From NCBI GenBank assembly GCA_016214445.1, contig JACROM010000126.1, forward strand, positions 1 to 10,757: a DNA stretch of 10,757 bases. Reading direction: 5' to 3'. The stretch comes from Microcaldota archaeon. GTDB lineage: Archaea; Micrarchaeota; Micrarchaeia; Norongarragalinales; Norongarragalinaceae. Both the position numbers and the translations under genes were made by a program. The notes beneath the pieces were generated by a model that saw nothing but the letters and a program-made list of their open reading frames with translations, made no database searches and was not told the origin of the DNA. Below, piece by piece: positions 1 to 6,358 of this stretch. The first letter of the stretch is position 1; each line of letters starts with the position of its first letter.

Positions 1-27
1 AAACTCTTCCCATCAAGTAAAACTAGA

Positions 28-41
28 CGAAAAATTTTTCG
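28..41. repeat. 14-bp perfect A/T palindrome
   Basis: The sequence CGAAAAATTTTTCG reads the same on both strands. It lies in the intergenic stretch beyond the 3' end of the minus-strand giant gene, about 15 bp upstream of a possible minus-strand ATG at 13. It has no loop, so it is a poor hairpin. It could be a dyad bound by a regulator or chance A/T symmetry. The palindrome is directly visible; any function is speculation. Confidence 0.4.
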
Positions 42-64
42 GTTGGCTCAATAAACCGGGTTTC

Positions 65-125
65 AAAACTCAAAAGGGCCAACTACTGAAGTTGTTTGTC
101 TACCCCGAAGAGGCTTTTGAGTTTT
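65..125. terminator. Long inverted repeat with T tract, possible terminator
   Basis: AAAACTCAAAAG at 65-76 is the exact reverse complement of CTTTTGAGTTTT at 114-125, giving a 12-bp perfect stem with a 37-nt loop. The loop contains a smaller stem, CAACT (80-84) with AGTTG (90-94). On the plus strand the stem runs into T-rich sequence (T7 at 122-128, then T-rich to 148). On the minus strand it ends in TTTTG. It sits 40-100 nt past the stop codon of the giant minus-strand gene, so it may end that transcript, or act in both directions. Archaeal termination depends mostly on T tracts rather than on stems, so the assignment is tentative. Confidence 0.4.
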
Positions 126-164
126 TTTCTTTTCGGCATGTTTTTTTCTCCGGTCGAGTTGGTT

Positions 165-3100
165 TCAGGCGCACCTGCACTTTTTGTTTGCCGTGCCCTC
201 GTCCGGTATGCAAACCTTGTCTTCACCGGAGCCGCAGCTTATTCCTGTGCAGTCAGTATCCTTCGAGCACGCGTCGCCTTCCTTTGCTTGCGCTGTTGTG
301 GTTGTAGTGGCGGGCGTAGTGGATGATGTCGTTGTTGTGCCTCCTGTTGTTCCGGTTGTCCCTGTTCCTGAAGTTGTGGTTGTCGTTGTTGTGCTGCTCC
401 CTGTTGTTGCCGCCGGAGTCATGACGCACGTCCACACGCCCGAAGCCTCGGAGCAGGCGTAGCCTTTTCCGCCGAGGAAATCCTTTTGAGCTGGTGATAT
501 CGCCGTGGCAGTCAGTTTGCATTCGCACTTGCTTGACGCGCACTTCTTCTGCAGGATGCTTCCAGCTGGTTTCTCACTGTCAGCCAGCTTGCAGTCAACT
601 TGAGAGCAGGCCGAATCCGAAGAGCATGAAATACCTGTTTGCATTGTTGCCGTCGAAGAAGTTGAACTTCCTTGCGTTCCGGTTGTCCCTGTTCCTGAAG
701 TGACGGTTGTCGTGCTTCCGCCCGCAGGAGGCAGGTTCGCGGTTTGCGTTGGCTGGGTTTGGTCTTGTGTTTGAGGTTGGTTCTGAGTGGTTGCGTCGGT
801 TTGTTTCTGTTTTTCTTGTTCCTGCTGTTTCTGCTGGAGTTGCGATAACGCTTCCTGTGAAATCGCCTGCTGGTAACCTTCTGGTCCTCCAGGCTGGTCC
901 TTGCTAAACGCGCTTTTGGCTCCGTTGCACGTGTCCTTAGCCCCGAAGAGCGAAGCGAACCCGGCGTATTTTCCAAGGTTGCCGTAGCTTCCTGCAGCAG
1001 TGAACGGCGCAGCCATGCCCGTTATCCCTGCGGATTGGACCTTCTCCTTGCAATCCATTGTCAAACCATAGTGGAGGTACATAACAAGCTGCGCTCCGAG
1101 GTACATTGTTTCAGTGCACTTGTCCTGCGGCTGGCACAGCGGCTTGCAGCCGTAAGGTTCTTGTTTTCCTCCTGCTGCCGGTGCGCTTTCTGTCCCATCA
1201 GCGAAGGTTATGGTTTTCTTTGGCGCGCTTTGTTGTGCAGCTTCCGCGAACGTCATGATTTTCTTTGGCGCCGCAACCGTTTCGCCAGATTGTGGATTCA
1301 TGTAGGGCAGCAGTTCGCCTGCGCCAACGTCTTTCGTTCTATACGCAAGCTCTTTTGCCTGCCTCAGCTCGTCGTCCCCGCCCCTCGTCTTCGGTCCCAA
1401 GACAAAGCAAGTGAACTCGGCTGTCCGCGGGAAGTTCGGTGAAGGCTCCTGCTCGCTGACCGTCTTTGGTGTAGGCGCCTCTCCTCCTCGGCACCTTTGT
1501 TCTGCCCTTTTGCAGTTTTTGGCGGCTTCCTGAGTTTCTTTGACTAGATTCTCGGTTTTAGCGTATTCCTTGTCGTAGGTTTCAGTAGGCGTTCTTACTA
1601 TACCTGCAAAGGTCTCCTCCATTTTTTTATCTTCGGCCCATATTTGCGTTATTGCTGCATCGCATGCTGCGCAGTTATTCGGGTTTTTGTTATTTGATAC
1701 GCAGTTGTGCTTTGTTTCTTTGACTGCGCACTCTGCAACCTCTATTATTTTTGGCGGCGGTGGTCTGTTGTATTTAAACGCGTGGGGATTCAGTTCGCTG
1801 TTTTTTCTAGACTTGTATGTTACGCTTATTCCGCACTGGGAGTTAGCCGCTATGATCTGCTTTATGTTATTTTTCAGTTGCATGCAGCCTTCTCCGCCCC
1901 GTGCTTTTCCATCCGCTGCGTCATATTCTTTTTTCGCTTTTTTCTCTTCTTCCTTTTGTTTCTTCCATACCGGTCCCTCGAAATCGTTGGACTCGTGTTG
2001 CGCGCTTTCCGCTTTCTGCCGGTTTTTTTCTCCGACGATCTTGTCCAACCTCGGGCAGCTTCCGCCTTGTATTACGCTGTCGGGTTTCGGCTCTTCGTTT
2101 TCAGGCGGCTTCTTTGCCACCTCCTTCCCAGCGGCCTCGCACTGTTTCGCGAACTCGATGGCCTGCGTGAAGCGCGAGTGGTGGATCTGGGGCTGGCCGT
2201 GCTGGCCTGCGTTCGGGTCGAGCTGGTCCTGGTTAGCTGCGTTGGGTTGTTTTGCTCCGTTGTCCGACGGCGACTGGCCGCCCGGAGTAGCTGGGCCCGC
2301 TACATCCGGCCCTACCGCGTAAACGAAGTTGCACAAAAACACCTTGTTGTTCGGGCTGTCGAGGTTGTTGCTTAGCTGCATTGTCTTCGCGGAGTAGGTG
2401 AAAGCGTTGCCGTCGGTTGTGGACGCCTGCAACAAATAGACTCCTGGGTTGTTCTCCACGCACGCGCCCGGCCGCTCCACTGCGAAACCCGTCTGGGCAA
2501 GTACTTTTTCCGCGTTCTCGCCGATTTGGGCTACTGTGCTGAAAACGAAGGTTTCGCCGCTCTGCGTTGCTACGGCAGCTGCTTCCGCAAAATACAACGG
2601 CGACGAAGCTATGCCGCTTCCCCTGAACTGGGTTGCCGCGCTACCGGCTGCTTCGGTGAAATATAGGTCTTTTCCGTCCATTGAAGTTGTGCCGCTCCTG
2701 AACTGCGCGTCTTTTCCGTTCAGTGTGGTGGTGCTTCCCTTGAGCTGCTGGATGTCTTTTCCGCTTGCTTTTGCTGTTGTTCCGCTTCTCCTGAACTGCG
2801 TTGCATGCGCGGTCTGGGCTGCCTTTTTCTTGAAGTCCTGCACTGCCTGAAGCAAAGCTTTTCCTGCGCACCAGCCCTGCATGCAGCAGGCGTAGTCGGA
2901 ACACGAGTCAACGCGCGTCCCAACTGCGCCGATTCCCTGGAAGTAAGTGGTTTCGGTTTTGTAGTTCCATTCTCCGACTACCACGTCGTCCTCCATCAAG
3001 GTAAGTGTTCCGGGCCCGCTCCACGCCAAAGCTGCAGCGCCGTGCGAAGGCGCGATTACTTCGGAGGACGCGCCTATAGGAGTGAGCAGCCTGCTTCCTC

Positions 3101-5846
3101 CTTGTTTCTGGTTTATCACGTACAAAAGTTTCGCTGTTCCCTGCCCGCCGTCAAGCGAGGAAGGAGCTGAAACAACCGAAGTTGCTTCGGCTTGGTTGAT
3201 TTCTATTTTTATCTTCGTCAAACTGGTTTCTGCGGCGCACTGCGCTTGCAAGATAAGGAAGTTTTCCCCTTCCGGCAGCACCACTTCATTCCCTTTCACC
3301 TTGGCGGCGCACCCGCTCACGTAGTCGCCGGTTCGGAATTCCAAAGCATTTCTGCTGACGGAGAAGCAGCTCTCGTAAGGGGACTGCAGTTTCGCGTCTA
3401 TCTTGCAGTCCGCGTCCTTGTAATTCAGGGGAACGATGTCCTTGGAATAAACCGCATCAACTTGAAGCACTATCTTGTCTGTTCCGACGTTGACTTTTCC
3501 GGTTTTCGGGTCGTAAGCGATGTCGAGCTGTTTGGTGAATCCGGTGTCTGACGGCGTATTGTATTGTGTTGCGGCTGGAGCTGTTGCCTGCTGGGCTGTT
3601 GCTGCCGCGTCTGCTGTTATAGGTATTTTCTTTTCGTTCGTTTTCGCGTAGCACGCCTTGGCAGAATCGTCAGTCGGGTCGCGCGCGATTATGCTTTTGG
3701 ATTGCGAAGAAGTCCTGTAGAAGAAAGATAGCTCCTGGTTGCTTTTCGCGCCGCTGGTTACCCTTATGAGGAAAGAAGCGGTCCTTAAAGCGGCGGAGTT
3801 GTAGCCGAGTTCCACCCACTTTATTTTTTCCTTGATGTTGGCCGCGTTAAGGTCGACGCACTCTTCGTCGGGAGTGTAGGTGGAGCTCTTTAAAGCGAAG
3901 TCCGCGTCGGAGTGTTCGACGATGTAGGCAAGTTCCCCTTCAGCAGAAGCGCCTGAACCGACCCGCAGGTACAACGTCATGTTTTCAGCGGAAGCGGTAG
4001 GCGTTGCGTTTATCTCGACGATGTAATCTTTTCCGGGCTTCAAGCTCCCCGCTGTTTTTCCGGACAGGTCCTTTACGAGCACGAACTCGCTTTTCGCTCC
4101 TGTAGCGGCACTCGTAGGCACGAGCGACGCGTTAACGGATTTTTCCTCGCCGTCTGCCAAGAAAAGGCTGGCAACGTAAGGCAGGTAGCCGTCAGCTGTT
4201 ATAGAGAGAGTGCTTTCTACCGCGGACTTGGTCTTGAGCGTTGCGGATGAAGCGGTTTCTTCCTGCACCAAACCATTAACGGACTCTGTAGATATTTTCG
4301 CCTTCACTGCTCCGCCTGTAAGCGCGTCCTTCACTTCCACTTTCAGGAAAGCGTTGTGCGCTTCCACCATTACTGCAGCTGAGTTGTCCCCTTCGGCTAT
4401 GTTTGTTGTCGCGCTTCCTTCCGCGTTCCCTTTAGCTGCAGTCACGTTGGCCTCGCCAAGAGGCACGTTTTCATAAGCCGCTTTGCCCGAGCCGTCCGTT
4501 TTCGCGCCGGTGTAAACAAGTTTTCCTTTCTGGTAAACGTAAACCGAGGCGTCCTCCAAAACGGAAGAGTACTCGTCAACCACGCTCACAGCGAGTTTTC
4601 CTGAGTTGAACGCAGTTGCTTTTTCTAGGATGAAAACGTTCTCTTCGCCCACTTTCAGAGGCGCGCTCTGCGGTATATAGCCTTGCGCGTGAACCCAAAC
4701 CAGATAGTTTCCGGGAGTCACGTCTATCAACCATTCGCTTCCCTGGTTCTCCACCAAAACAAGCCTCGGCGGCTTGATGATTTGCGCCTTGAACTCAAGA
4801 GGGTTGGAATCCTTGCCTTTCGCGGTTATTTTCGTCGGGTTCTGGCCTGCAGGCGCTTTCTTCAGCATGATGTTGAAAGATGTTCCTTCTTCCGCGAATT
4901 TTGTTTCGGCTGCGCCGTCATACAACAGGTAGCCTTGCGCGCGCGCGACGACGTAGACTTCCGCGCCTTTTTCAGATTCTATCAATGCGATTCCCTGGGA
5001 AGCCTGCGCCTCGCCCTGTTTCTTTCCGGAAGTGTCGTACAACGAAACAATCGCGTCAACTGTTTCGCCAGCATCATCGACAACGGAAACCGTGACGCGC
5101 ACTTTTTCCGCGTTGATTATTTTGTAGTCGTCGAACAACTGGACTGTTGTCTCGTTTTTTCCGAGGTAGACTGTTGATTCGCCGCCTCCCCTTATGGCCA
5201 GAATGGTAGTCTTGTATCCTTTCTTGCTTACCTGGATGTTCACTATCTGCGATTTGGGCAGGACCGCCTTTCCGGCCGCGTCCGTTTTAGCCTGAGAGAT
5301 TTTTCCTTCAATCGTATACTTCACGTCCGCTCCTTCAACTGGCCCCGAAGTCTTCCTGTCGAGCACCGTCAATTCTATCACGTCCGACTCGCCTGAGCTG
5401 TCCTTGCCAGCTCCTAAACTGACGGTGAGTTTTGTGTCTCCGCCTGAAAGGATTTTTTTCGCGTTGCCCGCGCTGCTCGTCACCGAGACAACCGCGTTTT
5501 CAGACGGCACTCCCGAGAAAACAACCTTGCCTCCGAGCGTCCTTCCGGAAGCGACTACTTCACTGCCGACCTTCAGCTCCACCAGCGCTCCGTCGACAGC
5601 TATCCCGTTCGCGTTGACGCTGATGGTTACTGTTTTTTGCGCTGCGGGCATGGAAAGAAGTAATAGCGAGCCGACCATGACCGCTAGAATTACGGCGCAG
5701 AAAACCGGGAAGCTCGGTATTCCCCTTCCCTCTATGGGCTTCACGAAGAAATCGTAAACAGGAGCGCCAGCTTTCTGGAGCGCCTCCATCAAATCGTAGT
5801 ATGCGTTTTCCAGCTTGAAGTAAGCCTCTTTCAGCGCGTCAATCAT
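165..5846 (-). CDS. Giant single-pass surface protein with Ig-like repeats and Cys-rich C-terminus (1893 aa)
   Basis: Not a family I can name. Start: the ATG at 5846 (MIDALKEAY) is preferred over an upstream in-frame ATG at 5996, because that one would overlap the YdjM-like gene and because the N-terminus from 5846 matches the plus-strand paralogue. Visible layout: residues 1-44, soluble, ending in IPSFPVF (43-49); one membrane helix about 45-67; then tandem beta domains of the carboxypeptidase-regulatory/CNA-B/PEGA type at about 72-145, 155-230, 248-330, 340-410, 417-495 and 498-577, each with a GxxVxxAxV-like strand and a late GY turn (KKGYK 208-212, AQGYL, ADGYL). Residues 586-745 form a domain shared with the paralogue (C663, C732). 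Then come an Ala/Gln linker (746-765), a beta domain with C814, C827, C846 and C870, a Cys cluster CSDYACCMQGWC (982-993), short repeats (1015-1090), a charged helix (1293-1315), a Cys-containing helical region (1320-1640), a Gln-rich stretch (1659-1700) and Thr-rich linkers with two six-Cys modules (1741-1776, 1860-1892). Expected topology is N-terminus inside, bulk outside, probably glycosylated and disulfide-bonded. Adhesin or stalk is inference. Confidence 0.9.
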   Translation of the reverse strand: MIDALKEAYFKLENAYYDLMEALQKAGAPVYDFFVKPIEGRGIPSFPVFCAVILAVMVGSLLLLSMPAAQKTVTISVNANGIAVDGALVELKVGSEVVASGRTLGGKVVFSGVPSENAVVSVTSSAGNAKKILSGGDTKLTVSLGAGKDSSGESDVIELTVLDRKTSGPVEGADVKYTIEGKISQAKTDAAGKAVLPKSQIVNIQVSKKGYKTTILAIRGGGESTVYLGKNETTVQLFDDYKIINAEKVRVTVSVVDDAGETVDAIVSLYDTSGKKQGEAQASQGIALIESEKGAEVYVVARAQGYLLYDGAAETKFAEEGTSFNIMLKKAPAGQNPTKITAKGKDSNPLEFKAQIIKPPRLVLVENQGSEWLIDVTPGNYLVWVHAQGYIPQSAPLKVGEENVFILEKATAFNSGKLAVSVVDEYSSVLEDASVYVYQKGKLVYTGAKTDGSGKAAYENVPLGEANVTAAKGNAEGSATTNIAEGDNSAAVMVEAHNAFLKVEVKDALTGGAVKAKISTESVNGLVQEETASSATLKTKSAVESTLSITADGYLPYVASLFLADGEEKSVNASLVPTSAATGAKSEFVLVKDLSGKTAGSLKPGKDYIVEINATPTASAENMTLYLRVGSGASAEGELAYIVEHSDADFALKSSTYTPDEECVDLNAANIKEKIKWVELGYNSAALRTASFLIRVTSGAKSNQELSFFYRTSSQSKSIIARDPTDDSAKACYAKTNEKKIPITADAAATAQQATAPAATQYNTPSDTGFTKQLDIAYDPKTGKVNVGTDKIVLQVDAVYSKDIVPLNYKDADCKIDAKLQSPYESCFSVSRNALEFRTGDYVSGCAAKVKGNEVVLPEGENFLILQAQCAAETSLTKIKIEINQAEATSVVSAPSSLDGGQGTAKLLYVINQKQGGSRLLTPIGASSEVIAPSHGAAALAWSGPGTLTLMEDDVVVGEWNYKTETTYFQGIGAVGTRVDSCSDYACCMQGWCAGKALLQAVQDFKKKAAQTAHATQFRRSGTTAKASGKDIQQLKGSTTTLNGKDAQFRSGTTSMDGKDLYFTEAAGSAATQFRGSGIASSPLYFAEAAAVATQSGETFVFSTVAQIGENAEKVLAQTGFAVERPGACVENNPGVYLLQASTTDGNAFTYSAKTMQLSNNLDSPNNKVFLCNFVYAVGPDVAGPATPGGQSPSDNGAKQPNAANQDQLDPNAGQHGQPQIHHSRFTQAIEFAKQCEAAGKEVAKKPPENEEPKPDSVIQGGSCPRLDKIVGEKNRQKAESAQHESNDFEGPVWKKQKEEEKKAKKEYDAADGKARGGEGCMQLKNNIKQIIAANSQCGISVTYKSRKNSELNPHAFKYNRPPPPKIIEVAECAVKETKHNCVSNNKNPNNCAACDAAITQIWAEDKKMEETFAGIVRTPTETYDKEYAKTENLVKETQEAAKNCKRAEQRCRGGEAPTPKTVSEQEPSPNFPRTAEFTCFVLGPKTRGGDDELRQAKELAYRTKDVGAGELLPYMNPQSGETVAAPKKIMTFAEAAQQSAPKKTITFADGTESAPAAGGKQEPYGCKPLCQPQDKCTETMYLGAQLVMYLHYGLTMDCKEKVQSAGITGMAAPFTAAGSYGNLGKYAGFASLFGAKDTCNGAKSAFSKDQPGGPEGYQQAISQEALSQLQQKQQEQEKQKQTDATTQNQPQTQDQTQPTQTANLPPAGGSTTTVTSGTGTTGTQGSSTSSTATMQTGISCSSDSACSQVDCKLADSEKPAGSILQKKCASSKCECKLTATAISPAQKDFLGGKGYACSEASGVWTCVMTPAATTGSSTTTTTTTSGTGTTGTTGGTTTTSSTTPATTTTTAQAKEGDACSKDTDCTGISCGSGEDKVCIPDEGTANKKCRCA
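171..374 (-). repeat. Duplicated unit 2: Thr-rich linker plus six-Cys module
   Basis: This codes for a Thr/Gly/Ser linker (about residues 1812-1853) followed by a module with C1860, C1866, C1871, C1879, C1890 and C1892 at the extreme C-terminus (spacing C-x5-C-x4-C-x7-C-x10-C-x-C). Bases 349-374 are identical over 26 bp to 676-701 in the other copy, and the 327-bp offset is a whole number of codons, so the linker-module unit appears to have been duplicated in frame. The cysteines suggest a small disulfide-stabilised extracellular domain. Confidence 0.65.
519..701 (-). repeat. Duplicated unit 1: Thr-rich linker plus six-Cys module
   Basis: The partner of the unit at 171-374. It codes for a Thr/Ser/Gly linker (about residues 1711-1738) and a module with C1741, C1747, C1752, C1769, C1774 and C1776 (spacing C-x5-C-x4-C-x16-C-x4-C-x-C). 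The first three and last two cysteines keep the spacing of the other copy; only the middle differs. Between the units lies about 35 residues with one more cysteine pair (C1798, C1807). Confidence 0.65.
1201..1271 (-). repeat. Tandem 45-bp in-frame repeat, APKK-x-x-TFA[ED] peptides
   Basis: Bases 1201-1226 and 1246-1271 match at 23 of 26 positions and lie exactly 45 bp apart, so the protein has a 15-residue period: APKKIMTFAEAA followed by APKKTITFADG (about residues 1527-1551). GCAGCTTCCGCGAA at 1237-1250 closely resembles 2578-2591 and 2647-2660 in the other repeat cluster of the same gene. Confidence 0.6.
2577..2804 (-). repeat. Short peptide repeat cluster (QFR-SGTT, GKD, YF[AT]EAA)
   Basis: Residues 1015-1090 are made of imperfect units of 14-17 residues: ATQFRRSGTTAKASGKD, IQQLKGSTTTLNGKD, AQFRSGTTSMDGKD and ATQFRGSGIASS, with LYFTEAA and LYFAEAA between and after the last ones. 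The DNA repeats too: variants of CCGCT..CCTGAACTG occur near 2614, 2692 and 2782. The cluster sits between a Cys cluster (982-993) and a beta domain (about 1093-1180), and looks like an expanded insert. Confidence 0.6.
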
Positions 5847-5854
5847 GATTTGTG

Positions 5855-6292
5855 TTACTTTCTCTTGAAATAAAAACCGCTTGTTTTGGAGTCCAGCAGC
5901 AGGTGAGCGGCGTAACCAGCAAAACCGTTGAGGGAAACGCGGATGTTCCGCGTCAAAACGAACAACAGAACCACGTAAGCCAATACGGCGACCCACGAGT
6001 GTGTTACGCTTCTGTGCTTCGGCTTCAGCAAAAAAACAGCTGCCGCGGTTGCTATGCCCGCGGCAGTTGAAATCAGGACGCCGAGGTTTGCAGTATACGC
6101 TATGGCGAAAACCGAAGCGGCTGCGGCTGCTACAAGAAACTTGAATATTTTCGTTTTGGAATGGTCAACGTCCGCGAGTATCGCCCCGAGGAAAACTGCA
6201 GCTGCCAGTTGGGGCGTCCACGGGATTTTCAGGAAAAAGTTCATCGCGTGCGCTGCCAAAAATGCGGCCGCCAAATGCTGCAGATAGTTCAT
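5855..6292 (-). CDS. YdjM-like (DUF457/COG1988) membrane protein, predicted metal-dependent hydrolase
   Basis: A 145-residue protein that is mostly hydrophobic, with four or five likely membrane segments (about 6-20, 27-41, 51-67, 69-89, 99-116). The family signature is clear: an early His (H6), DVDH (41-44), HRSVTHS (93-99) and HLLLD (130-134). These His and Asp residues are the ones thought to bind metal in the YdjM family, named from an E. coli inner-membrane protein under LexA control; the substrate is unknown. The length is short but within the range of compact members. The ATG at 6292 lies only 3-4 nt past the start site predicted from the TATA box, so the mRNA is probably leaderless. 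It ends 8 nt before the giant surface-protein gene, so the two are probably cotranscribed. A link to surface-protein maturation is only suggested by position. Confidence 0.8.
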   Translation of the reverse strand: MNYLQHLAAAFLAAHAMNFFLKIPWTPQLAAAVFLGAILADVDHSKTKIFKFLVAAAAASVFAIAYTANLGVLISTAAGIATAAAVFLLKPKHRSVTHSWVAVLAYVVLLFVLTRNIRVSLNGFAGYAAHLLLDSKTSGFYFKRK

Positions 6293-6315
6293 AGTTTTTC
6301 AACGCTTTTTAGTCC

Positions 6316-6334
6316 TATTTATATATTAGTTTAC
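6316..6334 (-). promoter_or_regulatory. Archaeal promoter (BRE and TATA) for the YdjM-like/surface-protein operon
   Basis: Read on the minus strand, GTAAACTAATATATAAATA holds a TATA element (TATATAAAT, 6325 to 6317) with a purine/A-rich BRE-like stretch upstream (GTAAACTA). With the usual 25-26 bp between TATA centre and start, transcription would begin near 6296, only 3-4 nt before the ATG at 6292. This predicts a leaderless transcript and fits the lack of any Shine-Dalgarno match there. Confidence 0.65.
6318..6326 (+). promoter_or_regulatory. Archaeal TATA box for the plus-strand surface-protein gene
   Basis: TTTATATAT matches the archaeal TATA consensus. The predicted start is near 6347, giving a leader of about 11 nt before the ATG at 6359. 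Upstream of the box (AGTCCTA) the BRE match is weaker than on the opposite strand. The leader holds only a poor ribosome-binding match (GTGGT, 6348-6352). This is the same DNA as the minus-strand TATA element. Confidence 0.55.
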
Positions 6335-6358
6335 GCCAATTTTATCCGTGGTATCCTG

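Noticed and set aside
1..13. Possible minus-strand gene starting at an ATG at 13 (MGRV...)
   Set aside because: Only four codons are visible. A weak TTTATT near 51-56 would fit a promoter, but this is too little to call a gene.
2..307. Plus-strand open frame running in from the left edge
   Set aside because: It runs through the T tracts (Phe-rich) and into antisense of the Cys/Thr-rich coding region, giving an unlikely protein. A real upstream gene ending here cannot be excluded, but nothing supports it.
300..420. GTTGTTGT-rich low-complexity DNA that might be a microsatellite or regulatory array
   Set aside because: It is explained as the coding sequence for the Thr-rich linker (ACA/ACG/ACC codons on the minus strand).
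1687..2375. Two overlapping plus-strand open frames of 211 and 222 codons
   Set aside because: They lie antisense inside the giant minus-strand gene, overlap each other, are rich in Phe, Ser, Cys and Leu from reversed Lys/Glu/Ala codons, and have no promoter or recognisable domain.
5847..5996. 50-residue N-terminal extension of the giant minus-strand protein from an ATG at 5996
   Set aside because: It would overlap the YdjM-like gene in another frame, has Arg-rich shadow composition, and the paralogue's N-terminus aligns from the ATG at 5846.
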